DNA of 64,000 nt from Bacteroidota bacterium. GTDB taxonomy: Bacteria > Bacteroidota > Ignavibacteria > Kapaibacteriales > UBA2268. The stretch spans positions 62,001 to 126,000 of the forward strand of contig SCSM01000002.1 in the NCBI GenBank assembly GCA_004322215.1, in the 5' to 3' direction. Below the pieces are notes generated by a model, which did not search any database, had not been told where the DNA came from, and saw only the letters and a program-made list of their open reading frames with translations. The position numbers were made by a program, and so were the translations under genes. Of the stretch, positions 9,283 to 18,193 are shown piece after piece. Every line of letters begins with the position of its first letter. Positions within the stretch are counted from its first letter, which is position 1.

Positions 9283-10167
9283 TTAATCGTTGTCTTTCGA
9301 TTTTACCTCAAACTGAACAAGGATAGGGCAGTGGTCCGAAACTTTTTCAATTTCTGCTTCGGACATTGAACTATAAAAATCATAGAGGCGAAGACTTCCA
9401 GCCATATATCTATTTGATGCATCATCGGTAACAATTATATGGTCAATACCATTTAGGATGGGAAATTTACAACTTTTCAAATCCTGAGTAATGAAATTAA
9501 GTTGTGGATTTTCTGCAATTGATGTTAAAGTTGGGTTTGTTATTCTATTTGGATAATCGTTGAAATCACCTAGTATTATAATATCCTTTTCTGTTTTGAG
9601 TGAAATAATAGAATCAGCCCAGTAATTTATTAACTCTGCCTGTTGATTTCTTAATTCCCTGCTATACTGTTCTAATTCGGCAGTAGAATCATAACGGGAT
9701 GTGGATTTCAGATGTACAACAAGCATGATGAAATCGAAATTTCCTTTTCTAACTTTTGCAATGAGTCCGGGTCTTGTTTTGTTGGGTTCTACAATAAGAG
9801 GAGTATATTCACTTTCTTCAGAAACTTCAATGCCTTTTTTATATATTATGCAGAGATTCTGATTTCCACCATTAGTTCCTATGTAGAATTCATAATCAGG
9901 TAAATAATTCAGTAATTTATTTATTGCATCATCATTTTCTATTTCCTGCAAACCCATTATATCAGGATTAAGATTTGAAATTATTTCAGCAATTCTTTTG
10001 TAATCCTCATCAGTTCTTTGTATCTCATCATCAATTCCATCCCCAAGCCATGAGATATTAAATGTTGCTATTGAAATAGTATCGGTATTATTTGATGCTT
10101 TTCCGGCTTGCTCGCAAGAAGAAAAGAAAATTATTGGAAGTAGAATTATGTAAAATATAAGTTTCAT
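9283..10167 (-). CDS. Endonuclease/exonuclease/phosphatase-fold lipoprotein
   Basis: 294 aa. The N-terminus is a lipoprotein signal peptide (MKLIFYIILLPIIFFSSC). The mature part has EEP-superfamily blocks in order: IATFNISWLGDG, DIMGLQEIEND (catalytic Glu), LVVHLKST, ILGDFNDYP (catalytic Asp and Asn) and VSDHCPILVQF (catalytic His). It is therefore a metal-dependent phosphodiesterase-like hydrolase anchored on the periplasmic or outer face; whether it cuts DNA, phospholipid or sugar phosphates is not visible. It starts 56 nt downstream of the proline dehydrogenase gene on the same strand, with a strong hairpin (10196-10218) between. Confidence 0.87.
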   Translation of the reverse strand: MKLIFYIILLPIIFFSSCEQAGKASNNTDTISIATFNISWLGDGIDDEIQRTDEDYKRIAEIISNLNPDIMGLQEIENDDAINKLLNYLPDYEFYIGTNGGNQNLCIIYKKGIEVSEESEYTPLIVEPNKTRPGLIAKVRKGNFDFIMLVVHLKSTSRYDSTAELEQYSRELRNQQAELINYWADSIISLKTEKDIIILGDFNDYPNRITNPTLTSIAENPQLNFITQDLKSCKFPILNGIDHIIVTDDASNRYMAGSLRLYDFYSSMSEAEIEKVSDHCPILVQFEVKSKDND

Positions 10168-10195
10168 TTCAAACTAATTATTGGTTATATGAAAT

Positions 10196-10218
10196 GCGTC
10201 AGGAGTAACTCCTGACGC
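10196..10218. repeat. 10-bp perfect hairpin with TAA loop
   Basis: GCGTCAGGAG and CTCCTGACGC flank a 3-nt loop TAA, 5 bases beyond the proline dehydrogenase stop. No U-tract follows. It is homologous to the element at 38512-38528, with compensating base-pair changes. Confidence 0.85.
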
Positions 10219-10223
10219 GGTCT

Positions 10224-11123
10224 TTAGTTCTTAAAGAAAATAGCTTTGAAAATCATTCCTGCCATTTTTGGATTTTCTTTAAGCCGTCTCGTCGAATAGC
10301 CATACCAATCTTTTCCGAATGGAACATAGACTCTCAGCCGGTGGCCTTGTGCAAGAATTTCTTTTCTTTTCTCGTCACGAACTCCAAGTAACATCTGAAA
10401 TTCATAGTCCTCTTTTTTAAGATTGACTTTTTTTAAGTACTCACGTGCATCATTAATCAACGGTTCGTCATGAGTTGCAATTCCGATATAGAGTCCATTA
10501 TCAATTATTAGCCGAAGTAATTTTTTATAATTATTCCTTACATCTTCTTTTGTCTGAAAAGCAATTTCAGGGGATTCCCTGTAGATTCCCTTGCAGAGCC
10601 GGATTGATGGTTTATATTGCATTAAATCTTTGATATCCGTTTCGCTTCTGAATAGATATGCCTGGATAACAACACCCACATTATTCAAACCCTCAGCCCT
10701 CAATTTTTTATAAAGGTTTAAAGTTTTAGTCGTATAAGGAGAGTTTTCCATATCGAGGCGGACAAAGATATTATTCTCAGCTGCTTTTTTAATAATATTT
10801 GAAATATTTTCAAAAGCAAAATCCTCATCAACGGCTAATCCCAGAGAAGTCGGCTTCACAGATAAATAAGTCTTAAGATTATTTTCCTTGATTGCATCCA
10901 ACACTTTCGAGCTTTCCTCTTTTTCATGCATTGCTCTTTCCTTAGTCGTTACAAATTCACCAAGGACATCAACCGTAGTCATTGCACCGCCGTTTGACAG
11001 TAACTCTTTTGAAACTCTCACAGCATCGCTTAATTCATCACCTGCTATATATTTTTTTGCCACCTGATGTATAATGCCTTTTGGAACAATCGGCATCATC
11101 TTAACAATAATCTGATTTAACAT
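10224..11123 (-). CDS. Proline dehydrogenase
   Basis: 299-aa monofunctional FAD-dependent proline dehydrogenase, which oxidises L-proline to pyrroline-5-carboxylate and passes electrons to the quinone pool. Family blocks in order: YLSVKPTSLGL, VRLDMENSPY, VGVVIQAYLFR, IRLCKGIYRES, GIATHDEPLI, EFQMLLGVRD, and near the end RVYVPFGKDWYGYSTRRLKENP with the substrate-binding Arg pair. The length fits the short form without the P5C dehydrogenase domain; that partner gene is not in the window. It is followed by the EEP lipoprotein gene on the same strand. Confidence 0.95.
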   Translation of the reverse strand: MLNQIIVKMMPIVPKGIIHQVAKKYIAGDELSDAVRVSKELLSNGGAMTTVDVLGEFVTTKERAMHEKEESSKVLDAIKENNLKTYLSVKPTSLGLAVDEDFAFENISNIIKKAAENNIFVRLDMENSPYTTKTLNLYKKLRAEGLNNVGVVIQAYLFRSETDIKDLMQYKPSIRLCKGIYRESPEIAFQTKEDVRNNYKKLLRLIIDNGLYIGIATHDEPLINDAREYLKKVNLKKEDYEFQMLLGVRDEKRKEILAQGHRLRVYVPFGKDWYGYSTRRLKENPKMAGMIFKAIFFKN

Positions 11124-11164
11124 TTTAAATTCCTTCTTCTAAAATCTCTACTCAAACACTTTTT

Positions 11165-13675
11165 TTATCTTACTATCTTTATACTATGCACATCGTTTTG
11201 AATGCCTGAATTTGCTTTTATAAAGTAATTCCCCTGCGATAAATCCCCGAGCTTAATTTTTATGCTGATTTTCCCATGTTGTAAACTTTCATAATTTCCA
11301 ATATTCCGAACTTCCCTTCCGTTATTATCGAATAATATTAGTGAGAGTATATGTGAATTCGAGTAATAATTTAATGTTATTTCTGCTTCATCATTCACCG
11401 GATTAGGATTGACTTCCATTATTTTTATACCGGTAGTTATATAATCGTTTCCTATACCAGACTGACAAGAATCAATTGTAAATGCAGAATCGCTAACATC
11501 CAATATTAAATTTTTATCGAATTGCGGAAATATTCTCAAAATGCAACTATCTGAAATCCTGTTGGGGACTCTCCAATTATAATATCCTTTATTTGCATCT
11601 ATTAATCCAAGTGAAACTTTTCTCCATACGGTCCCATTATCAGTGGAATACTCGAGCCAGAAATTATTTATATAATCTGATTCCCATCGAATTTCAAAAT
11701 CGGCACCAACACAGAGTTTCTCGCCGCTACTTGGAGATATCAATTTTGCGCTTGATGTGCCGATACCAAAAAGACCGCTTTCAGAAATCAGTTTGTCTTC
11801 TGTTAATGACTCAACTTTTATCTTACAATTTGAACTGGAGATTTGTGGCACTTCCCATTCAAATTTTTTTCCTTTAATATTATTTGCAACTGTTGTCCAA
11901 TTTGTCCCACCGTTAGATGAAAAGAGTATATTTACAGTATCAATAAATAAAGTTTCCCAGGTAATATTATACTTTTCTTTTTGTCCGAATCGTTGTCCTT
12001 CGGTTGGACCGTTTATTTTTAGTATGGGAATACGAATAGAAAATGGTTTTAATACTGTGTCTGCAATTTCCGAATTACCTGTGTCATAAATAACGATTAT
12101 TACTTTGTCAGCATTTATATATGGAACTGTCCAGACAAAAGATTTGTCTGAGGCAGGTTTTCCTGAAGCAATATTATTCCAGCTCTTGCCATTATCAGAT
12201 GAGTACTTGATACTGACAAGATTAATTAATGTCGAAGTCCAAATAATTTCCTCTTTACTACCCGATTTCAATGATTTGTCACCGGATGGATTTAACAAAG
12301 CAATCACCGGTTCTTTGACTTCACTTATACAGTTGGCTTCATCCAATGCACTTCGCAATAAAGGTGTCATCCTGTCACCGAATATGTATTCGACAGTACG
12401 TGTGGAATTAGTCAAATGGCAATAACTCATTATCGTTCCCGGGTGGGGAATCGGCAATCCATCTTCGACACAACCATCTGATTCATTTGGTAAATGTGCA
12501 GTAATGCAGGTGTCAATCATATTCGGTTCAAAATAGCAACTATGCGTATGAGGACCTCCGCATGCATGGCCTATTTCATGAGCAGTTACACTAACATCTG
12601 TAACATAATTCATTGTTGGAAGGGCAGAGCTGCCGAGAATACCGAAAACGCAATACCCTCTCTGTTTGTCGCAAAGTGTATTAATCCCCATTGATATACC
12701 AGCGGTATAATAACTTCCATTTGGGTGTAATCCTGCAAACAAACAAGCTATCGTTCTTTGGATATTACTCCTATTCTTCCATGCATTTGGCATTCTCCAT
12801 AATTTTTGACCGACATCATCCCTGTTTGCATAAGGGTCCTTGCTTGCATCTTCGTATATCATTACATAAGGGATGTGAATTTTCACATTAAGCTGGTCAT
12901 AATATATCTTCGATACGATTGTCATGACTGCAGTCATATATGCAGATGCTTTTTCATAAGTTGCATGAAGCTGGAAATAATCATAAGCTCCCTCCAAGGC
13001 AATTTCGAGCTGAAGCATTTTATCTGACTGTAATTGATTTTTTAATTTATTTTTTATTTCGTTTTCTGTTGGTATGTTCGAATAATCTTTGGTAAAGCAG
13101 ATAAAAGGCATCAATTCGCTTTTTTCATAAATAATATTTGATGCAACCAATATATGCGGCTTTTCGGAATTGACCTCTTCAGGTAATGGATTTATATAAT
13201 ATTTTTCTCCGTTATCTCTTTCAATTATACAAAATAATTTTCCATCAGAATATCCGAAATATATTTTCGACTTATCTTCTCCTTCTATTTTTCCGCTATA
13301 GAAATTGAATTTTGGCGATTCGCCTTTTAATATTCCGGCTTTTGTATTCCTTAGCCAAATAGTGTTTTCGTCAACTGGTATAATATCTTTTTCCAATATT
13401 ACATTTTTAAGTATAGTTGGTGAGACAGGGAAATTCAGAATTTTAAATTCTTTCGTTTGATTGATACAAATTGATTCTATTATTTTGTGATTTATATTGA
13501 ATATAAACGACGTATCATCGCTTTGCAGGTTTTGTATTACTTCTTTGTTTTTTAGCTCAATTTTTTCAATTTTTTCTATTAACGATTTAGCATCAATTGT
13601 AACAATATTATTTGTCTGCGATAATAATATTGTATTGAGAACAATCACAAGCAATATTTTAAAAATCATTTTCAT
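11165..13675 (-). CDS. Secreted reprolysin-like metalloprotease with T9SS C-terminal domain
   Basis: 836 aa. Signal peptide (MKMIFKILLVIVLNTILLS; the ATG two codons in is equally possible), a prodomain-like region, then a metzincin catalytic domain with zinc motif HEIGHACGGPH and Met-turn TIMSYC, typical of M12-type (reprolysin-like) proteases. It is followed by three repeats of about 95 aa with the pattern G..E.IIW.S..I..V.I.YSSDNGKSW, an Ig/fibronectin-like type. The last about 85 aa have VNPNPVNDEAEI and GNYFIKAN, a type A T9SS sorting domain, predicting export and cell-surface attachment or release. Substrate unknown. Confidence 0.92.
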   Translation of the reverse strand: MKMIFKILLVIVLNTILLSQTNNIVTIDAKSLIEKIEKIELKNKEVIQNLQSDDTSFIFNINHKIIESICINQTKEFKILNFPVSPTILKNVILEKDIIPVDENTIWLRNTKAGILKGESPKFNFYSGKIEGEDKSKIYFGYSDGKLFCIIERDNGEKYYINPLPEEVNSEKPHILVASNIIYEKSELMPFICFTKDYSNIPTENEIKNKLKNQLQSDKMLQLEIALEGAYDYFQLHATYEKASAYMTAVMTIVSKIYYDQLNVKIHIPYVMIYEDASKDPYANRDDVGQKLWRMPNAWKNRSNIQRTIACLFAGLHPNGSYYTAGISMGINTLCDKQRGYCVFGILGSSALPTMNYVTDVSVTAHEIGHACGGPHTHSCYFEPNMIDTCITAHLPNESDGCVEDGLPIPHPGTIMSYCHLTNSTRTVEYIFGDRMTPLLRSALDEANCISEVKEPVIALLNPSGDKSLKSGSKEEIIWTSTLINLVSIKYSSDNGKSWNNIASGKPASDKSFVWTVPYINADKVIIVIYDTGNSEIADTVLKPFSIRIPILKINGPTEGQRFGQKEKYNITWETLFIDTVNILFSSNGGTNWTTVANNIKGKKFEWEVPQISSSNCKIKVESLTEDKLISESGLFGIGTSSAKLISPSSGEKLCVGADFEIRWESDYINNFWLEYSTDNGTVWRKVSLGLIDANKGYYNWRVPNRISDSCILRIFPQFDKNLILDVSDSAFTIDSCQSGIGNDYITTGIKIMEVNPNPVNDEAEITLNYYSNSHILSLILFDNNGREVRNIGNYESLQHGKISIKIKLGDLSQGNYFIKANSGIQNDVHSIKIVR

Positions 13676-13716
13676 AAATCCTCTGGCATATTTTTCTGTT
13701 TTAGCTGAAATTAAAA

Positions 13717-14322
13717 TTAATATATTAAATTAATCATTTTATCCATTATTGTTTTGAATATTTCACCAATAGGTTTTGTGCCGTCAATATTAACAATCCT
13801 TTCCGGTTCTTCCCCGGCTATTTTCTTGTATCCATCAATAACTCTTGTGAAAAATTCATCACCCGATTTTTCGATTTTATCTAATTTCCTATGGTTTGAA
13901 CGTTGGTATGATAATTCAAGAGGAATGTCGAGAAAGAAAGTAATATCGGGTTTCAAATTTTTTGATGCAAGATGATTAGATGCATTGACTACATTTAAAT
14001 CAATTTGCCTTCCATATCCCTGGTAAGCAGTCGTGGAATCATAAAACCTGTCGAGAATAACAATTGTCCCTTTTTCCAATTCCGGTTTGATTATTTTTTC
14101 TACGAGGTCAGCTCTTGCAGATTCAAAAAGGAATAACTCACTCTGAGCTGTTAGCTTATCTTTTGAATGAAGGAGTAAATCACGGATTTTTTCCGAAAAT
14201 TCTGTTCCACCCGGCTCCCGTAATGTTAAGACTTCTTTTCCATTTTCCCTCAAATAAGACGACAGTAGTCCTATCTGAGTGGTTTTACCGCAGCCGTCTA
14301 TTCCTTCAAAAGTTATAAGCAT
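13717..14322 (-). CDS. tmk: Thymidylate kinase
   Basis: 201 aa, normal length. Phosphorylates dTMP to dTDP in the cytoplasm for DNA synthesis. P-loop FEGIDGCGKTTQ at residues 4-15, LREPGGTEFSEKIR, the DR motif LDRFYDSTTAYQGYGR, and a LID region. The start MLITFEGIDG leaves the usual very short N-terminus before the P-loop. It is the middle member of a minus-strand run but is separated from rsmI by 103 bp and from the protease by 41 bp. Confidence 0.97.
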   Translation of the reverse strand: MLITFEGIDGCGKTTQIGLLSSYLRENGKEVLTLREPGGTEFSEKIRDLLLHSKDKLTAQSELFLFESARADLVEKIIKPELEKGTIVILDRFYDSTTAYQGYGRQIDLNVVNASNHLASKNLKPDITFFLDIPLELSYQRSNHRKLDKIEKSGDEFFTRVIDGYKKIAGEEPERIVNIDGTKPIGEIFKTIMDKMINLIY

Positions 14323-14425
14323 AATTCATTAATCAAGCAATAATCAAACTACAAAGTTATGATTTTTTTCAGAGATAATTGATATGAAAAGTACTTGTAT
14401 GTTTAATAATTTGTTAAATATTTAT

Positions 14426-15142
14426 TTATTTGGTTCTACTTAGAATTATAACAAATTCACCTTTAATTGCAGTCTTACTTTGCAGTATCTGCTTACATTC
14501 TTCCAATGTCCCTCTTATGTACTCTTCAAAAACCTTGCTGATTTCACGAGCTATACAAATCTGTCGGTCTGAGCCGCAAAACTCAATTAATTCTTCTATG
14601 AGTTTCAGGATTTTGTAAGGTGATTCGTACAGAATTGAAGTTGATTTTTGTTTTGCTACTTCTTGTAAAAAGGTTTTCCTTCCTTTCTTTGCAGGTGGAA
14701 ATCCAAAGAAATGAAATTCATTAACAGGCAATCCGCTGGCTACTAATGCAGGTATGAAAGCTGTTGGACCGGGAAGTGAAATAATCTTAATATTATTTTC
14801 GATGGCTTTTCTTATTAATCTGAATCCCGGGTCTGAAATGCCGGGGGTGCCTGCATCTGTTACAAGTGCGACAGACTTTCTGGAAAGAATCTCATTGACA
14901 AGAAAAGAAGACTTCTGCTCCTCATTGTGTTCATGGTAGCTTTCCAGCTTTTTGTGAGGGATGTTCAGAGCTTTAAGCATTGTACCTGTATGTCTGGTAT
15001 CCTCACTGGCGATAATATTAGCAGAAGAAAGGATTTTCATAGCACGAATTGTAATGTCATCCAGATTTCCAATCGGAGTTGGTACGATATATAATGCAAC
15101 TTCCAATTTCTCCATTCCCCAATCCTCAATCCCCATACTCAT
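14426..15142 (-). CDS. rsmI: 16S rRNA (cytidine(1402)-2'-O)-methyltransferase RsmI
   Basis: SAM-dependent methyltransferase of the tetrapyrrole-methylase fold that modifies C1402 in the ribosomal P site. Hallmarks are ALYIVPTPIGNLDDITIRA, IASEDTRHTG, LVTDAGTPGISDPG, SLPGPTAFIPALVASGLP, FFGFPPAKKGRK and ILYESPYKI. The first ATG at 15142 lies one base after the tadA stop, suggesting translational coupling. A second in-frame ATG at 15115 would remove nine residues encoded by a GGGGATTGAGGATTGGGG-type low-complexity stretch; either start keeps the whole domain. Confidence 0.96.
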   Translation of the reverse strand: MSMGIEDWGMEKLEVALYIVPTPIGNLDDITIRAMKILSSANIIASEDTRHTGTMLKALNIPHKKLESYHEHNEEQKSSFLVNEILSRKSVALVTDAGTPGISDPGFRLIRKAIENNIKIISLPGPTAFIPALVASGLPVNEFHFFGFPPAKKGRKTFLQEVAKQKSTSILYESPYKILKLIEELIEFCGSDRQICIAREISKVFEEYIRGTLEECKQILQSKTAIKGEFVIILSRTK

Positions 15143-15143
15143 T

Positions 15144-15644
15144 TTATTTCTTTCTTAATTGTTTAAAGAAATCCTTTAATAAATCCGAACATTCCATTCC
15201 CATTACACCTTTTATAACCTCACACAAATGATTAAGCCGATTATCTTCAATTATATTATACAGTGAACCACCGGCACCTGCTTTTGGGTCAGAACAACCA
15301 TAAACGACAGTTTTTATTCTGGCTAATACAATGGAACCAGAGCACATAGAGCATGGTTCTAATGTGACATATAAAATTGCATTTAATAAATGCTTGTAAT
15401 TTATATGTTTAATTGCCTTTTTTATTGCAATTATTTCCGCATGAGCCGTTGAATCATTTAATTTCTCGACCTGATTATATCCTCTTCCTATTATTTTATT
15501 TTCGAGAACAACGACAGCACCAATTGGAACATCCTCAAACTTGGAGCATTTCCTTGCTTCCTTCAATGCTTCTTTCATGTAGAAAATATGTTGTTCTTTT
15601 CGATTCAAAAAACCCCCTAAATCCCCCATTGAAAAAGGGGGCAT
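15144..15644 (-). CDS. tadA: tRNA-specific adenosine deaminase TadA
   Basis: Deaminates A34 to inosine in the tRNA-Arg(ACG) anticodon. Zinc and catalytic motifs HAEIIAIKKA and TLEPCSMCSGSIVLARI are intact. The N-terminus is uncertain: the first ATG (15644) sits on the edge of a CCCCC/GGGGG repeat (15613-15641) that would encode MPPFSMGDLGGF, which is not TadA-like. By comparison with the family, translation more likely starts at TTG 15608 (154 aa) or ATG 15578 (144 aa, MKEALKEARK). The gene follows the aminotransferase by one base at most and is followed by rsmI after one base, so the three are probably cotranscribed. Confidence 0.93.
   Translation of the reverse strand: MPPFSMGDLGGFLNRKEQHIFYMKEALKEARKCSKFEDVPIGAVVVLENKIIGRGYNQVEKLNDSTAHAEIIAIKKAIKHINYKHLLNAILYVTLEPCSMCSGSIVLARIKTVVYGCSDPKAGAGGSLYNIIEDNRLNHLCEVIKGVMGMECSDLLKDFFKQLRKK
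15613..15641. repeat. CCCCC...CCCCC...GGGGG dispersed-type repeat at the tadA start
   Basis: CCCCCTAAATCCCCC followed by ATTGAAAAA and GGGGG can fold with a 9-nt loop. Repeats of this shape are common dispersed intergenic elements; here it supplies the first ATG of tadA on the minus strand. Confidence 0.6.
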
Positions 15645-15645
15645 A

Positions 15646-16809
15646 TTAAATTTTGAACTTTCTTAAATTTTCTGCACCTGCAATCAGTGTTTCATTGCTT
15701 TTTGCAAAGCAGAGACGCAACATCTTTTTCCCTTCATCCGATTTACCATAAAATACCGAAGGAGGAATCGTTGCGATTTTATAATTTTTTACAAGCTCGA
15801 TAGCAATTTTTTCATCATTTAATTTAACCAATTCAGGAATATCAACCATCATAAAATAACTTCCTTCCGGGATATGAGCATTGAAAGATGTTGTTCTTAA
15901 TTCATTCAATAATAAATTTCTCCTTTCGAGATATTCATTCCGAAATCCCGGGAGATATTCGTTCAATTTTGTAAAAGCATAAGCGATTGCGTGCTGACCA
16001 GGTGTATTAACAGCGAAAGTTGTCCACTGATGTACCTTCCTAATTGCATCGGTCAATTGTTCGCTTGCGATAGCCCAACCGATTTTCCACCCGGTCATGC
16101 TGAACGTTTTTCCAGCAGATGAAATTGTTATTGTCCTGTCCTTCATCCCCGGTAATGAAGCAATTGGTATATGCTTTGCATTATCGAATGTAAGAAACTC
16201 ATACACTTCATCGCTGACAACAAGCAAATTGTGTTTAATGGCTAAATGAGATATAAATTTCAACTCATCAATCGAATAAACTTTCCCGGTCGGATTATGA
16301 GGTGTATTTATTACTATGAATTTTGTTTTATCTGATATTGCCTGTTCAAGCTCATTAATATCAAAGTTAAAATCCGGCTTTTTGAGTGTAACATATTTCA
16401 GAATTCCTCCTGCAAGCACCACATCTGCCTGGTATGAATCATAGAATGGTTCGAACATAATTACTTCATCCCCTTCATTAATCAGTGCTTGAAAAGTTGA
16501 GTAAAGTGATTCAGTTGCACCGGCAGTAATAGTAATTTCATTATCAGGATTCCATTCGAGAGCATAATATTTTTTTTGCATTTCGGAAATTGCTTTTCTC
16601 AAAGATAGAATTCCCTGGGTAGGAGCATATTGATTTTTTCCTTCTTTCATACATTTATATGCTTCATCTATTAACCATTGAGGACCATCGAAATCGGGGT
16701 ATCCCTGTCCGAGATTGATTGCTTTATTCTCGAAAGCAAGCCGGCTCATTGTTGAGAAAATAGATGTTCCCATCACTTTTATTCTATTTGCTGAGAAATC
16801 TGATATCAT
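15646..16809 (-). CDS. Class I/II PLP aminotransferase (methionine/kynurenine aminotransferase type)
   Basis: 387 aa fold-type I aminotransferase. Motifs: INLGQGYPDFDGP at the N-terminus, YAPTQGILSLRKAI, VINTPHNPTGKVY (PLP ring and pyridine contacts), VVSDEVYEFLTF, SSAGKTFSMTGWKIGW with the Schiff-base lysine, and LRLCFAKSNE with the substrate carboxylate Arg. The GQGYPDF start and the GKTF.MTGWKIG block point to the YbdL/kynurenine-oxoglutarate transaminase group, which transaminates methionine, glutamine or aromatic amino acids; the substrate is not certain. First gene of the aminotransferase-tadA-rsmI run. Confidence 0.92.
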   Translation of the reverse strand: MISDFSANRIKVMGTSIFSTMSRLAFENKAINLGQGYPDFDGPQWLIDEAYKCMKEGKNQYAPTQGILSLRKAISEMQKKYYALEWNPDNEITITAGATESLYSTFQALINEGDEVIMFEPFYDSYQADVVLAGGILKYVTLKKPDFNFDINELEQAISDKTKFIVINTPHNPTGKVYSIDELKFISHLAIKHNLLVVSDEVYEFLTFDNAKHIPIASLPGMKDRTITISSAGKTFSMTGWKIGWAIASEQLTDAIRKVHQWTTFAVNTPGQHAIAYAFTKLNEYLPGFRNEYLERRNLLLNELRTTSFNAHIPEGSYFMMVDIPELVKLNDEKIAIELVKNYKIATIPPSVFYGKSDEGKKMLRLCFAKSNETLIAGAENLRKFKI

Positions 16810-16940
16810 ATTTTTAAAATGTTTTGAAATAAATAAAAAGCTAAATTAAAGAAATCCTGAACAAGGATAAAACCAGATGATAAATATCACTTTGAAATGA
16901 TAAAAATAATTGCAATATTTGGGTATAAATTCATTAACTA

Positions 16941-18149
16941 ATGGTGTCGGTTGTGAAAATAATTTATTATAAATTGGTTATTATATTTATATTGACTTGT
17001 CTGCTATATTCATGCGACGAAACAACCGGTTCAACAAAGACAAAAAAAAGATACATATATTATTCTCTAAGTGAATCTGATAGTGTTCCAGCTTCTGATG
17101 CGGGTTTGTATAGATATGATGTGAATAATGGTGAAATAAAAAGATTGGCAAATAATTCGGTTATTTTTATATCAGCCGGTTCTAAGGATGCTACAATTGG
17201 ATTTGAATATAGAGGTTTGGAACAAATTCACTGGATTTACAGTCCCCAAAAAGGGAATATTCCTTTGCCTTATCCTATTTCGACTGAAGAAAAATATTAC
17301 TATTGGATTTATGATATACCATATATTTCTCAAAATTATAATGGTAATAAGTTCGCTTATTTTGTAGGTTACAGAAAAAAAAATACATCTGATATATATA
17401 AGGATAAACCCAAACTTATCATTATGGATTTTTTGAATTCTTCAACAAAAATTATCGAAATAGATGAAATCTGTAAATCCTTAATTAAAGATACATCTAT
17501 TGAAGGTGTTCAACCATTTAGTGATTATATATTATCAAGTAATGATGGTAAGAAGGTATGGTTTTTAATGAATAGTTTTGATATTTCAGGTCATAGTGAC
17601 GTTGTCAATATTGCAATAAGTGATTTTATGCTTTTAGAGTATTATAATGATAAAATTATTCCTTTTATCAAACCTGATTATAGAATAAAACAAATATTGG
17701 GAGCTGATTATTCTAACGACAGAATTTTTGTTATGATAGTTTCATTGGTGGATTCTACGATATATGCTTATAATAATATTGATTCTATTCCTGTTAATAT
17801 CCCTTATGAAAATTTCAGCAATCCCGAACAATTCGCTAAGGAAAAATCCGAGATGGTAGGATGGAGCGATTATGGAATTTCTATTTATGATTTATCAACT
17901 ATGTCAGTTAAACAAAATGTTATTTCCTGGGGAAAGATAGATGAATTTTATCCTGGTTTATCTCATAAGAAGAATAAGAGACTTTCTTTCTCACCTGACG
18001 CTGAATATATAACCTTTGCTTTACAGTCAAAGTATTCAAATTATAATTATGATTTATTTGTTATCAAAAGAGATGGTACTGAATTCAAGAGGATTTCAAA
18101 GAATGCTCCCGTTGGAATACCTGTAGTGTCAAGTGTGATTCAGGATTGA
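16941..18149 (+). CDS. Hypothetical lipoprotein, TolB-like propeller
   Basis: 402 aa. The N-terminus has a lipoprotein signal peptide ending LLYSCDE. The rest looks beta-rich with repeated short segments of the type GLYRYDVNNGEIKRLANN, KLIIMDFLNSSTKIIEI and LSFSPDAEYITFALQ, resembling TolB/WD40-like (DPP-IV N-terminal-like) propeller blades. No enzyme motif is seen. Binding or scaffolding at the envelope is an inference. The stop is at the start of the 5' leader of the beta-helix gene (44 nt before its likely ATG), so the two may be cotranscribed. Confidence 0.7.
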   Translation: MVSVVKIIYYKLVIIFILTCLLYSCDETTGSTKTKKRYIYYSLSESDSVPASDAGLYRYDVNNGEIKRLANNSVIFISAGSKDATIGFEYRGLEQIHWIYSPQKGNIPLPYPISTEEKYYYWIYDIPYISQNYNGNKFAYFVGYRKKNTSDIYKDKPKLIIMDFLNSSTKIIEIDEICKSLIKDTSIEGVQPFSDYILSSNDGKKVWFLMNSFDISGHSDVVNIAISDFMLLEYYNDKIIPFIKPDYRIKQILGADYSNDRIFVMIVSLVDSTIYAYNNIDSIPVNIPYENFSNPEQFAKEKSEMVGWSDYGISIYDLSTMSVKQNVISWGKIDEFYPGLSHKKNKRLSFSPDAEYITFALQSKYSNYNYDLFVIKRDGTEFKRISKNAPVGIPVVSSVIQD

Positions 18150-18193
18150 AAATGAATTATGAAAATTATAAGATTACTAATTTTGGAGAAATA

